From contig JAAWDS010000004.1 of the NCBI GenBank assembly GCA_022793895.1, positions 1 through 64,000 of the forward strand: DNA of 64,000 nt, in the 5' to 3' direction. Source of the DNA: Provencibacterium sp. GTDB lineage: Bacteria; Bacillota; Clostridia; Oscillospirales; Ruminococcaceae. Positions 17,743-26,774 of the stretch are shown here, piece by piece. Every line of letters starts with the position of its first letter. The first letter of the stretch is position 1. A program made the translations under genes and the position numbers. The notes beneath the pieces are model-generated. The model saw nothing but the letters and a program-made list of their open reading frames with translations, was not told the DNA's origin and made no database searches.

Positions 17743-19017
17743 ATGAAATTGAAAAATTTTTTCCAGCGCCTGCTGCACTTCGATCTCTTCCTCAAGCTGA
17801 TTTCGCTGGCGGTCGCTTTCTTTGTGTGGGTGGTGGTGGCGACTGCGGTGGATCCGAGCTTTCGGAGGGATATCAGCGGCGTTCCGATTGATATCAACCT
17901 GCAATCCAACACTCTCTCCCGCTTAGGGATGAGCGTCATCAGCCTGGATCCGCAGACCGTCCGCGTGCGGGTGAACGGGACGCGGTATGTGGTGGGCGAG
18001 CTCTCGCCGGAGGACATCCGAATAGAGCCGGATCTCAGCGCGGTGAACACGGCGGGTACCCAGACGCTGCCGCTGCGCTGGGTGGATGAAAGCGGCGGGG
18101 AATACACCGTTGAGCTGATGACCCCCCAGAGCGCGTCGGTGCGCATCGACCGCATGGATCAGAAAACGCTGGACATTACGGCGAATGTAACGGGGGTCAG
18201 CCTGTCGGAGGGCTATATCAAGGAGGATGAGATCGTCACCCCTGAACGGGTGACGTTGACCGGCCCCATTGGGGATCTCAACAAGGTGCATCATGCGATG
18301 GTCAATATTGATATGAACAAGTCGATGACGGCGACCGAGTCGGTAACGGGTGAGATCGTGCTGGTGGACGTGAACGGCAACGTCGTGGAAAGCGGCCACA
18401 TTCACAAGGACTACGACGCGGCCGAGGTGACGGTATCGGTGCTGAAGGTCAAGGAGGTGCCGCTGTCCATTGAATTTATCAACCGGCCCTATGGCTTCCC
18501 GATGAACGAACTGAATTATACCCTCGACTGCTCGGCGATCAATATTGCCGGCCCGCAGACGCTGGTGGACAGCTACGACGGGATCCTTTTGGGCTATGTG
18601 GACTTTAAGCGCCTGGATATCGGGACCAAGGAGGTTTTTGACGTTCAGCTCCCCAGCGGCTTTGACAATATCGATAACATCCAGTCGGTCTCCGTCTCGT
18701 TCGATATGGAGGGCTATGTCTCGCAGGAGTTTAACCTGGATACCATCAATATCGTCAACCCGCCCGCTAACTATGACGTCACCATCCCCGGCAGCCAGCA
18801 GATGCGGGTGCGCATGGTCGGGCCTGCCGAAACGCTGGAATCGATGACGCCGGAGGACATTATCGCCGAGGTCGATCTTTCCGAGCGCGAGGCCGTTACC
18901 GGCCAAACCAAGTGGCCGGTTAAGATCTATGCGCCGCGCAAGGGCGCCGTTTGGGCGGTGGGCGATTATGTCACCACCGTCAGCATTGCGGCAAAGGCGG
19001 CGGAGAACGAACGCTAA
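17743..19017 (+). CDS. cdaR: YbbR-domain regulator of CdaA
   Basis: Membrane-anchored regulator that modulates CdaA from outside the membrane. About 424 residues from the ATG at 17743 with AAGGAG six bases upstream. One N-terminal membrane helix (about 15-38, L-I-S-L-A-V-A-F-F-V-W-V-V-V) is followed by four YbbR-like beta repeats of about 80-90 residues. Each carries the V-x-V-x-G-P pattern, for example L-T-G-P-I-G and M-V-G-P-A-E. Followed by a terminator hairpin, so cdaA-cdaR forms a bicistronic unit. Confidence 0.93.
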   Translation: MKLKNFFQRLLHFDLFLKLISLAVAFFVWVVVATAVDPSFRRDISGVPIDINLQSNTLSRLGMSVISLDPQTVRVRVNGTRYVVGELSPEDIRIEPDLSAVNTAGTQTLPLRWVDESGGEYTVELMTPQSASVRIDRMDQKTLDITANVTGVSLSEGYIKEDEIVTPERVTLTGPIGDLNKVHHAMVNIDMNKSMTATESVTGEIVLVDVNGNVVESGHIHKDYDAAEVTVSVLKVKEVPLSIEFINRPYGFPMNELNYTLDCSAINIAGPQTLVDSYDGILLGYVDFKRLDIGTKEVFDVQLPSGFDNIDNIQSVSVSFDMEGYVSQEFNLDTINIVNPPANYDVTIPGSQQMRVRMVGPAETLESMTPEDIIAEVDLSEREAVTGQTKWPVKIYAPRKGAVWAVGDYVTTVSIAAKAAENER

Positions 19018-19027
19018 AGGAGAACCG

Positions 19028-19075
19028 GAAAACCGTATGGGAGGCGGGGCCGCTCATACGGTTTTCTGATTTTAT
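19028..19075 (+). terminator. Terminator after cdaR
   Basis: A 12-bp perfect stem (19028-19039 with 19055-19066) with a 15-base loop, then TGATTTTAT. It is ten bases after the cdaR stop. Confidence 0.75.
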
Positions 19076-19178
19076 GGAGCGTCTGCAAACAGCCCGGCAA
19101 CGGCCCGGTCTTTCGCCGCTGAAGCGGCGGCCAGGACGCATCCGCTCACGGCGGGGAAGTTTTTAGGAGGGGAAACGA

Positions 19179-20759
19179 TTGATTCTTGTTTCAGGCATCA
19201 GCCTGCCTTTTGAGGAGGAGGAGGGCGCCGCCATTCCCAAGGCGCGCAAAATCTTAGGGCTTTCGGGCGGGGAAGCCTTTATCTACCGCCGCTCGCTGGA
19301 TGCGCGCCGCCGGCAGGACATCCGTTATCTCTATACAGTGGGTTTCCGCGCGGGAAAAGAGGCGGAAGAGGCTGCCGCCCGCCGCAAGGACAGCCGTATC
19401 CGGCTGCACCAGGAGCCTGCATGGGAGCCGCCGCGCGGGACTTCGCCGCTCTCCAGCCGCCCGGTGGTAGCCGGGTTTGGCCCGGCGGGCATCTTCTGCG
19501 CGCTGCTTCTGGCGCGCTGCGGTTACCGTCCCATCGTGCTGGAGCGGGGAGGGCCGGTGGAGGATCGCACCGCCGCCGTGGAGCGCTTCTTTCAAACGGG
19601 GACGCTGGACCGGCGTAATAACGTACAGTTCGGCGAGGGCGGCGCAGGCGCTTTTTCCGATGGAAAGCTCACCACCCGCATTGGAGACCCGCGCTGCGCC
19701 CAGGTGCTGCGCGCGCTGGTGGAATTTGGAGCGCCGCCGGAAATTGAGCGGCGCGCCAAGCCGCATGTCGGCACCGATCGGCTGCGGGAGGTGGTGCGCC
19801 GCCTGCGCGAAGAGATCTTGCGCTGCGGCGGAGAGGTGCGCTTTTATACCCAACTGACCGGCCTGCGCCTTTCGGGCGGCACGCTTCAGGGGATAGAGAC
19901 AAACGAGGGGCAGCTTGCCGCAGAAGCCCTTGTCCTCGCCCTTGGGCACAGCGCGCGCGACAGCTTTTCCATGCTGCTGCAAAGCGGGGCGGAGATGGAG
20001 GCGAAAGCCTTCTCGGTCGGCGCGCGGATCGAACACCTGCGCGCCCAGGTGGACGAGGCGCTCTATGGACGCTATGCGGGCCACCCCAAGCTGCCGCCGG
20101 GGGAATACCAGCTTTCGCTGCGGCGCGGGGAGCGCGGGGTTTACACCTTCTGCATGTGTCCGGGCGGGACGGTGATCCCCTCCGCCTCCGAGGAAGGCGG
20201 GCTGGTGGTGAACGGGATGAGCGAATATGCCCGGAATGGGGTGAACTCGAACAGCGCGCTTTGCTGCGCGGTAACGCCGGAGGATTTCGGGCGCGGGCCG
20301 TTGGACGGCGTCCGGTTTCAGCAGGAGCTGGAGCGGACCGCTTTCCGGCTGGGCGGCGGGGATTTCTGCGCCCCTATCCAAACGGTGGGACGCTTTCTTG
20401 CCGGACAGCCGGGCGCGCAGCTCGGAACGATCCGGCCCAGCTATCTTCCCGGCGTGCGGGAGGCGGATTTTTCGGCGCTTTATCCGGATTTCGTGCAGGA
20501 GATGCTGCGGGCCGGGCTGCGGGCCTTCGGGCGGCGGCAGCCGGGGTTTGACCGCCCGGATGCGGTGCTGACGGCGGTGGAGAGCCGGACCTCCTCCCCG
20601 GTCCGGGTGAAGCGGGATGAATCGTTCCAGTCGAACCTGCGGGGGATTTACCCCTGTGGGGAGGGGGCGGGCTATGCGGGCGGCATCCTGTCGGCGGCGG
20701 TGGACGGGCTGCGGGTGGCCGAAGCGGTGATGGCGCGGTTTGCCCCGCCCGCCGGTTGA
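19179..20759 (+). CDS. FAD-dependent oxidoreductase (COG2509-like)
   Basis: 526-residue flavoprotein of an uncharacterised dehydrogenase family. After about 90 residues of an N-terminal domain comes an FAD-binding Rossmann motif (V-A-G-F-G-P-A-G-I-F-C-A). Further flavin-family motifs are N-N-V-Q-F-G-E-G-G-A-G-A-F-S-D-G-K-L and the C-terminal G-I-Y-P-C-G-E-G-A-G-Y-A-G-G-I. The TTG start at 19179 has AGGAGGGG nine bases upstream. The substrate is unknown. It stands alone between the cdaR terminator and recJ. Confidence 0.88.
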   Translation: MILVSGISLPFEEEEGAAIPKARKILGLSGGEAFIYRRSLDARRRQDIRYLYTVGFRAGKEAEEAAARRKDSRIRLHQEPAWEPPRGTSPLSSRPVVAGFGPAGIFCALLLARCGYRPIVLERGGPVEDRTAAVERFFQTGTLDRRNNVQFGEGGAGAFSDGKLTTRIGDPRCAQVLRALVEFGAPPEIERRAKPHVGTDRLREVVRRLREEILRCGGEVRFYTQLTGLRLSGGTLQGIETNEGQLAAEALVLALGHSARDSFSMLLQSGAEMEAKAFSVGARIEHLRAQVDEALYGRYAGHPKLPPGEYQLSLRRGERGVYTFCMCPGGTVIPSASEEGGLVVNGMSEYARNGVNSNSALCCAVTPEDFGRGPLDGVRFQQELERTAFRLGGGDFCAPIQTVGRFLAGQPGAQLGTIRPSYLPGVREADFSALYPDFVQEMLRAGLRAFGRRQPGFDRPDAVLTAVESRTSSPVRVKRDESFQSNLRGIYPCGEGAGYAGGILSAAVDGLRVAEAVMARFAPPAG

Positions 20760-20856
20760 GCGCAGGCTTGCAACCCGCCCTCCGGCATGCTAAAATAGAA
20801 GGGTTGAAACGAACGGTGCCGGACAAGGCTTCCGTTTTAGAAAGGAGGGGATGGGG

Positions 20857-22926
20857 ATGCCCTTAAAGCGTTGGATAGGGCCGGGAAAAGACGATGTGGC
20901 TCCGGCCCTGGCGGCCGCCTGCGGCTGCGGAACGCTGGCGGCGCGGATCCTCTGCGCGCGCGGCATTGCCACCCCGGAAGAGGCGCGCGCTTTTCTCCAG
21001 CCTGGGGAGGAGCTGCACGACCCATTCTTAATGGCGGACATGGATAAGGCCGTTGCGGCGATCGAGGAAGCGATGGCGGCCGGTAAGCTCATCGTCGTCT
21101 ATGGGGACTATGACTGCGACGGCATTACCTCCACAGTGCTCCTCTACCGCTATCTGGAGGAGCGGGGGGCTTCGGTGGCTTATTATATCCCCGACCGCGA
21201 AGAAGAGGGCTACGGCCTGAACCGGGATGCCTGCCGGACGCTCCGGGAGAACGGGGCTGGGCTGGTGATAACGGTGGATAACGGCGTGACTGCCTTTGAA
21301 GAAATCGCCTATTTGGGCGCGCTCGGCGTCCAGGTGGTCGTTACCGATCACCATCAGCCCCAGCCCTCCCTGCCCGAAGCGCTGGCGGTGGTGAACCCGC
21401 ACCGGGCGGATTGCCCCTATCCCTTTAAGGAGCTGGCCGGGGTGGGGGTTGCCTTCAAGCTGGTCTGTGCCCTGGAGGGGGACAGCGAGGGGAGCGATAC
21501 GCTCGCCCGCTGGGCGGATCTCGTCTGCATCGGCACCATTGCGGATATCGTGAGCTTGACCGGCGAGAACCGGACGATCGCCTCAGCGGGCCTGCAAAAG
21601 CTCCAGGAGAGCGAAAATCCCGGCCTTTTGGCGCTGTTGGCGGCGGCCGGGCTGGCCGGCCGGCCGCTGGCGGCGCAAAGCGTTTCCTTCGGGCTGGCGC
21701 CGCGGCTCAACGCGGCCTCGCGGATGGGCTGCTGTGAAAAATCGGTGGATCTCATGCTCTGCGATGATCCGGCCGAGGCGGCCCGCCTGGCCGCCGAGAT
21801 CGATCAGGCGAACAGCCGCCGCAAGGAGATAGAGAACCGGATACTGGCCGATATCGGGGTACAGCTTTCCGGCTGTCCCGCTCTTTTGGAGGATCGGCTG
21901 CTGCTCCTGTGGGGGGAGGGCTGGCACCGCGGGGTGATCGGCATTGCGGCGGCCAAGCTCGTGGAGCGCTATGGGAAGCCCGTCCTGCTGTTTGGAATCG
22001 AGAAGGGGAGCGCGCAGGGGAGCGCCCGCAGCATACCGGGGTTTTCCATCATCGAAGCGCTGCGCGCGTCGGCCCCGCTCATGGAAAAGCTGGGCGGGCA
22101 CCCGCTGGCGGCCGGGATGACCCTGCCGGCCGAAAGGCTTCCGGAGCTGCGCCGCCAGCTTAACGATTGGGCGAAGGCGCATCATCCGGTGATGCCCCAG
22201 CCGCTTCTGCGCCTGGATGCCGCCCTTGCGCCGGGAGAGCTGGAGCTGCGGCAGATCGAGGAGCTTCTGCGGCTGGAGCCGTTCGGCGCAGGCAACGAGC
22301 CGCCCGTTTTGCTGCTGCCTGCCGTGAAGCTCACCGGTATAGAGTCGATTGGAAATGGCAAGCATCTGCGTATCCGGTTTCTTTTCGGCGGGAAAAACTA
22401 CGCGGCGGTCTGGTTTGGGATGACCCCGGAACGGCTGCCTTACCGGACGGGAGATCCGGTGGATCTGGCGGCCAGCCTGTCGCTGGACGAGTATGCCGGG
22501 CAGAAGCGCCTCTCGATTCAGATTCGGGATGCACGCCCCTGCCGGTTCGATCAGGAGGCTTATTTCAGCGATCTTACCCGGTGCATGCGGCTGCGGCGCG
22601 GCGAGGAGCTGGAGAGCGCGGAGGCGGAGGCGATGATCCCGCAGCGCGAGCAGATCGCCACCCTCTACCGCGCCATCCGCGCCGGGGAGGCGCTGCCCGA
22701 TGAAACGGAATACTTTTTCCTGCGCTTTGGCGGGAAGGGCTTTGGCTTTGCCCAGGCGGAGGTTGCGCTCTGCGCCTTGCGGGAAGCGGGTCTCATCGGC
22801 AATCAGGAGGGCTGTCTGCGGGTGATTCCTGCGGCGGGCAAGGCGGATCTGGAGAAAACCGAGGCGATAAGAGTCCTGCGGGCGAGAGCGGGAGGCCAGG
22901 CGGCGCCGCTTTCCGGAAAGGAATGA
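20857..22926 (+). CDS. recJ: Single-stranded-DNA-specific exonuclease RecJ
   Basis: 5'-3' single-strand exonuclease for recombination and mismatch/base repair. About 689 residues. DHH-domain motifs are visible: V-Y-G-D-Y-D-C-D-G-I-T-S-T, D-N-G-V-T, T-D-H-H-Q-P and N-P-H-R-A-D. The DHHA1 motif G-G-H-P-L-A-A-G-M-T lies further on, followed by an OB-like C-terminal region. The second of two nearby ATGs (20857) is preferred because AGGAGG lies 8 bases before it but only 2 before the ATG at 20851. relA follows after 8 bases, so both are probably one transcript. The adenine phosphoribosyltransferase gene often found between them is absent. Confidence 0.95.
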   Translation: MPLKRWIGPGKDDVAPALAAACGCGTLAARILCARGIATPEEARAFLQPGEELHDPFLMADMDKAVAAIEEAMAAGKLIVVYGDYDCDGITSTVLLYRYLEERGASVAYYIPDREEEGYGLNRDACRTLRENGAGLVITVDNGVTAFEEIAYLGALGVQVVVTDHHQPQPSLPEALAVVNPHRADCPYPFKELAGVGVAFKLVCALEGDSEGSDTLARWADLVCIGTIADIVSLTGENRTIASAGLQKLQESENPGLLALLAAAGLAGRPLAAQSVSFGLAPRLNAASRMGCCEKSVDLMLCDDPAEAARLAAEIDQANSRRKEIENRILADIGVQLSGCPALLEDRLLLLWGEGWHRGVIGIAAAKLVERYGKPVLLFGIEKGSAQGSARSIPGFSIIEALRASAPLMEKLGGHPLAAGMTLPAERLPELRRQLNDWAKAHHPVMPQPLLRLDAALAPGELELRQIEELLRLEPFGAGNEPPVLLLPAVKLTGIESIGNGKHLRIRFLFGGKNYAAVWFGMTPERLPYRTGDPVDLAASLSLDEYAGQKRLSIQIRDARPCRFDQEAYFSDLTRCMRLRRGEELESAEAEAMIPQREQIATLYRAIRAGEALPDETEYFFLRFGGKGFGFAQAEVALCALREAGLIGNQEGCLRVIPAAGKADLEKTEAIRVLRARAGGQAAPLSGKE

Positions 22927-22934
22927 ACCAGTGA

Positions 22935-25115
22935 ATGACCAACACGTTTGAGGAGTTAAAAGGCTATATTGAACAGCAGGGCCGCAGCTATGATCTGGAC
23001 ATGATCGGGGAGGCCTACCGGGTGGCGGAGCTGGCCCATGGCGAGCAGAAGCGCGCTTCGGGAGAGCCCTACATCATCCATCCGCTGAACGTCGCCCAAA
23101 TCGTCGTCTCGCTGGGGATGGATTCGGAGAGCGTGGAGGCGGCGCTGCTGCACGATGTCGTGGAGGATACCGATCTCACGCAGGAGGATATCAGCCGCCA
23201 GTTCGGCCAGCCGGTGGCCGACATGGTGGACGGCGTTACCAAGCTGCGCAAAATCCCGTTTTCCTCCCGCGAGGAGCAGCAGGCGGAAAACGTGCGCAAA
23301 ATGCTTCTGGCAATGGCGAAGGATGTGCGGGTCATCATCATCAAGCTCGCCGACCGGCTGCACAACCTGCGGACGCTGGACTATGTGAAGGAGCAGAGCC
23401 GGCGCGATAAGGCGCTGGAAACGATGGAGGTCTACGCCCCCATTGCCAACCGGCTGGGGATGACCCAGATCAAGGAGGAGCTGGAGGATCTTGCGCTGAA
23501 ATTCCTCGATCCGGTCGGCTATGCGGAGATTGAGCGGATGTTGGATTTCAACCGCGAGGCGCGCGAGGCGTTTTTGCAGAAGGTGGTGGAAAAGCTGCAT
23601 GCCCGGCTGGAGCCGGAGCATCCGCACATCCAGATCTATGGGCGGGTCAAGAGCATCTATGGGATCTACCGCAAGGTCTACATGCAGGCCAAGAGCTTTG
23701 AGGAGATCTATGATATCTATGCGGTGCGCACCATTGTGAACACGGTGAACGAGTGCTACAACATTCTGGGAATTATCCACGATATCTTCACCCCGCTCCC
23801 CGGCCGCTTTAAGGACTATATTTCCACCCCCAAGCAAAACCTCTACCAATCGCTGCACACCACGGTGATTGATAAGGAGGGCATCCCCTTCGAGGTGCAG
23901 ATCCGCACCTGGGATATGCACTATACCGCTGAATACGGCATTGCCGCCCACTGGAAATATAAAGAGGGCATTCAGGGGCACGACAAGCTCGAAGAGCGCC
24001 TCTCCTGGATCCGGCAGCTTTTGGAGAACCAGAAGGATTCGGAGGAGGCCAGAGAGATCGTCTCCTCGATCAAAACGGATTTGGCCCCGGAGGAGGTCTT
24101 TGTCTTTACCCCGAAGGGAGACGTCGTCTCGCTCCCCTCCGGATCGACGGTGATTGATTTCGCTTATGCCATCCACAGCGCCGTTGGCAACCGGATGGTG
24201 GGCGCGAAGGTGGACGGCCGGATTGTTTCGCTGGATACCCGCGTGCAGACGGGCAACATCGTTGAGATCATCACCACCAACGCGCAGGGACACGGCCCCT
24301 CGCGCGACTGGCTGGCGATTGTGCGCACCACCGAGGCGCGCAACAAGATCCGCCAGTGGTTCAAGAAGGAGCGCAAGGAGGAGAACACCCTTCAAGGGCG
24401 GGCGGAGATCGAACGGGAATTTAAGCGCAACTATATCTCGCTGCCGGAGGAGCAGATGCAGGAGTTCCTTTCCTACATTGCCCAGCGGCAGCGCTGCCGG
24501 TCGGTCGATGAGTTCTATGCGGCGATCGGCTACGGCGGGATTTCCCTCTCCCGGATCATGCCGCGGATCAAGGAGGATTATAACAAGACCTACCGGACCG
24601 GCGACAACCAGAACCTGGAAGCGCTGCTGAACCTCAAGCCGAAAAGGGCGCGCAAGGTGACAAGCGGCGTTATCGTGGAGGAGCTGGACGGGTGCTTGGT
24701 CAAATACGCCCGCTGCTGCAACCCGCTGCCAGGGGATGAGATCGTCGGCTTTGTCACCCGCGGCTTTGGCGTTTCGATTCATAAGGCGGATTGTGCGAAC
24801 GTTCAAAACGCGATGGGGGATCAAAGCCAGGCCGAGCGCTGGGTAAAGGCGCGGTGGGCGTCGGTCGTGAAGGAGCGCTTTAAAACCACCATTGAGATCT
24901 ATGCCGACGACCGGGAAAGCCTGTTGGCGGACATCAGCATTGCGCTGGCGAATATGCACCTTCAGATCCACGCGCTGAACGCTAAGGAGCTCAAGGATCA
25001 TCATACCGGCATTCAGATCACCTTTGAGACCACCGATCTGGAGCAGCTCAACATGGTGCTGGGAGGGCTGCGGCAGATTTCCGGCGTTCTGTCGGTGCAG
25101 CGCGCGGTGCAATAG
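22935..25115 (+). CDS. relA: Bifunctional (p)ppGpp synthetase/hydrolase
   Basis: Rel-type stringent response enzyme of 726 residues. In order: HD hydrolase domain (H-D-V-V-E-D-T and L-A-D-R-L-H-N-L-R-T), synthetase domain (G-R-x-K and Y-Q-S-L-H-T-T ... F-E-V-Q-I-R-T), TGS domain (about 385-450, V-F-V-F-T-P-K-G-D-V), the zinc-finger-like C-C-N-P-L-P-G-D segment, and a C-terminal ACT domain. All catalytic motifs are intact, so both activities are expected. The stop codon touches the palindrome of a repeat element (25114 onward). A 723-residue open frame on the opposite strand is a shadow. Confidence 0.97.
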   Translation: MTNTFEELKGYIEQQGRSYDLDMIGEAYRVAELAHGEQKRASGEPYIIHPLNVAQIVVSLGMDSESVEAALLHDVVEDTDLTQEDISRQFGQPVADMVDGVTKLRKIPFSSREEQQAENVRKMLLAMAKDVRVIIIKLADRLHNLRTLDYVKEQSRRDKALETMEVYAPIANRLGMTQIKEELEDLALKFLDPVGYAEIERMLDFNREAREAFLQKVVEKLHARLEPEHPHIQIYGRVKSIYGIYRKVYMQAKSFEEIYDIYAVRTIVNTVNECYNILGIIHDIFTPLPGRFKDYISTPKQNLYQSLHTTVIDKEGIPFEVQIRTWDMHYTAEYGIAAHWKYKEGIQGHDKLEERLSWIRQLLENQKDSEEAREIVSSIKTDLAPEEVFVFTPKGDVVSLPSGSTVIDFAYAIHSAVGNRMVGAKVDGRIVSLDTRVQTGNIVEIITTNAQGHGPSRDWLAIVRTTEARNKIRQWFKKERKEENTLQGRAEIEREFKRNYISLPEEQMQEFLSYIAQRQRCRSVDEFYAAIGYGGISLSRIMPRIKEDYNKTYRTGDNQNLEALLNLKPKRARKVTSGVIVEELDGCLVKYARCCNPLPGDEIVGFVTRGFGVSIHKADCANVQNAMGDQSQAERWVKARWASVVKERFKTTIEIYADDRESLLADISIALANMHLQIHALNAKELKDHHTGIQITFETTDLEQLNMVLGGLRQISGVLSVQRAVQ

Positions 25116-25318
25116 GCGCGCCTGCAAAACGAAAGTTTTGCAGTGCGCCTGTTGGAAAAACGGTTTTCAGGGCGAAGAGGATGCCCTGAATTTCGCGCCA
25201 TATGGCGCGAAAACACCGTTTTTCTGGTTTCTACAAGCCGGAGGATCGGCCTGCACGATTTCTTTTATAGGCCGGAGGAGCGCTTGACTGGGGGATTTTT
25301 ACAGTTTGCAACGCGCCT
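25114..25318 (+). repeat. Dispersed intergenic repeat element after relA
   Basis: Starts with a slightly decayed palindrome (arms about 25114-25130 and 25135-25150) at the relA stop. It continues with about 100 bases nearly identical to the plus copy at 16258-16360: the same outer stem, both inner hairpins and the conserved AAGCCGGAGGATCGG. It ends in a half-palindrome TTTGCAACGCGCC. It is probably the most complete single copy in the window and likely serves as the relA terminator. Confidence 0.78.
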
Positions 25319-25320
25319 CA

Positions 25321-25544
25321 GGCTGTCGGAAAAGCCCTTGGAACCACAAATCCGTTCTGTAGGCGGGCGTGTACCGCCGGAGGAACACCCAATGTGCCGG
25401 GCTAGATCGGCACATTGAGCGACAGCGGCGGGGAGGAAGCAAGAACCTTCGGCTTTTTGGGGAGCCGGTTCGCGGCTTCGAAGGGGGCCATGGGGAACGG
25501 ATAGACGGGGACGCCGGCCGCAGCGCTTGGCGGTTCCTCTATGC
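25321..25544 (+). ncRNA. Candidate structured RNA or leader upstream of dtd
   Basis: The region has no credible coding frame but can fold. GCTGTCG (25322-25328) pairs with CGACAGC (25420-25426), enclosing a hairpin 25354-25386 (GTTC/GAAC with inner GGCGG/CCGCC) and a 10-bp hairpin 25390-25417 (CAATGTGCCG). A further stem-loop lies around 25445-25470. It ends at an intrinsic terminator (25545-25580) just before dtd. It could be an independent small RNA (6S-like was considered) or an attenuator leader. No known class is recognised. Confidence 0.4.
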
Positions 25545-25580
25545 GTGCGCCGGAAGCTCCGGCGCACATTTTCTCATTTT
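25545..25580 (+). terminator. Intrinsic terminator immediately upstream of dtd
   Basis: A 10-bp perfect stem (25545-25554 with 25558-25567) with a 3-base loop, then ATTTTCTCATTTT. It ends only 20 bases before the dtd start, so transcripts from upstream must pass it to express dtd. Confidence 0.82.
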
Positions 25581-25599
25581 AAGAAAAGGGGTTCTATAA

Positions 25600-26055
25600 A
25601 TGAAAGCGGTGTTGCAGCGCGTGCGTCACGCGCGCGTTGAGATAGAGGGGGAGACGGCGGCGGCCATCGGCAAGGGGCTGCTGATCCTGTTGGGCGTTAC
25701 CGAGGGGGATACCGAGAGGGAGTGCGATCTCCTCTGCGAGAAGGCCGCCGTTCTGCGCATCTTCGAGGATGGGGCGGGGAAGATGAACCGCTCGGTCTGC
25801 GATGAAAACGGGGAGGTGCTGGTGGTCTCCCAGTTTACCCTTGCCGCCGACTGCCGGAAGGGCCGGCGTCCCTCCTTTACTGCCGCGGCCAGGCCGGAGG
25901 AGGCCAAGGCGCTCTATGAGCGTTTTATCCGCCGCATGCGGGAAACGGAAGGGATCCGCGCGGTTTCCAGCGGCGTTTTCGGCGCGGATATGCAGGTGAC
26001 GCTCTGCAACGATGGGCCCGTCACCATCCTGCTGGACAGCGATTTGCTGGGATAA
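25600..26055 (+). CDS. dtd: D-aminoacyl-tRNA deacylase
   Basis: Removes D-amino acids (and glycine from mischarged tRNA-Ala) from tRNA. 151 residues, standard length. Conserved start M-K-A-V-L-Q-R-V, catalytic S-Q-F-T-L motif and C-terminal G-P-V-T-I motif (the preceding Asn of the usual N-G-P-V-T is Asp here). Only a weak ribosome-binding site (AAAAGGGG) is seen. relA-dtd proximity is typical of Firmicutes. The MBL hydrolase and hemZ follow. Confidence 0.95.
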   Translation: MKAVLQRVRHARVEIEGETAAAIGKGLLILLGVTEGDTERECDLLCEKAAVLRIFEDGAGKMNRSVCDENGEVLVVSQFTLAADCRKGRRPSFTAAARPEEAKALYERFIRRMRETEGIRAVSSGVFGADMQVTLCNDGPVTILLDSDLLG

Positions 26056-26132
26056 TCCCGTTCCGGGCGGCGTTTCGCGCTTGCCTGGGGAGTGCGGCTG
26101 AAAAATTCCGAAAAAGGAAAGAGGTTGAGCGC

Positions 26133-26774
26133 ATGTTGGAAATCCATACCCTGCCGGTTGGCCCGCTGGAGGCGAACTGCTATCTGCTGGTCGGGCGAGA
26201 GGGCTGCATAGCCGTTGATCCGGGGGAGGAAGCCGGGCGCATCGGCGCTCAGGTCGAGAAATTGGGGCGGCGGTTAGCCGCTGTCCTGCTGACCCATGGG
26301 CACTTTGACCACATCGGGGCGGCGAAAGAGCTGAGGGAGCGTTACGGCTGTCCGATTGCCATTGGGGAGAAGGATGCAGAACTGCTTGGCGACCCGGAAA
26401 AGTCTCTGGCGGGAGCGGGCTGCGCGGGCTGCTATCTTTTCGAGGCGGATCGCCTTCTGCGGGATGGGGAGAGCATCGAGGCGGCTGGGCTGCGCTTGCA
26501 GGCGCTGGAAACGCCCGGCCATACCCTGGGATCGGTGAGCTATCTTTGCGAGGGCCGGCTTTTTTGCGGCGACGTGCTCTTCCGGGGCGGCGTTGGGCGG
26601 ACGGATTTTTACGGCGGCAGCTTTTCGGTGCTGGGAGAAACGCTGCGCGCCTTGGCCGCTCTTCCGGAAGAGACCTTGGTCTATCCGGGCCACGGCGGTT
26701 CGACGGATATTGGGCAGGAGAAAAAGAGCAATCCTTTTTTGCGGATGATGATGAGCGATGAAGATTTTTATTGA
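26133..26774 (+). CDS. MBL-fold metallohydrolase (YqgX/glyoxalase II-like)
   Basis: 213-residue metallo-beta-lactamase fold hydrolase. Metal-binding motif T-H-G-H-F-D-H, later E-T-P-G-H-T-L-G, C-G-D-V-L-F and Y-P-G-H-G are all present, so the di-metal site is complete. The family includes hydroxyacylglutathione hydrolase-like enzymes; the natural substrate in Firmicutes is not certain. AAAGGAAAGAGG lies upstream of the ATG. It overlaps hemZ by 17 bases, so the two are coupled. Confidence 0.92.
   Translation: MLEIHTLPVGPLEANCYLLVGREGCIAVDPGEEAGRIGAQVEKLGRRLAAVLLTHGHFDHIGAAKELRERYGCPIAIGEKDAELLGDPEKSLAGAGCAGCYLFEADRLLRDGESIEAAGLRLQALETPGHTLGSVSYLCEGRLFCGDVLFRGGVGRTDFYGGSFSVLGETLRALAALPEETLVYPGHGGSTDIGQEKKSNPFLRMMMSDEDFY

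Noticed and set aside
22956-25127. 723-codon open frame antisense to relA
   Set aside because: relA on the other strand has all domains. The antisense frame is a GC-rich shadow without a ribosome-binding site or recognisable domain.
25321-25544. Firm call of 6S RNA
   Set aside because: Size and location are compatible, but I could not verify the conserved central bubble from sequence alone.
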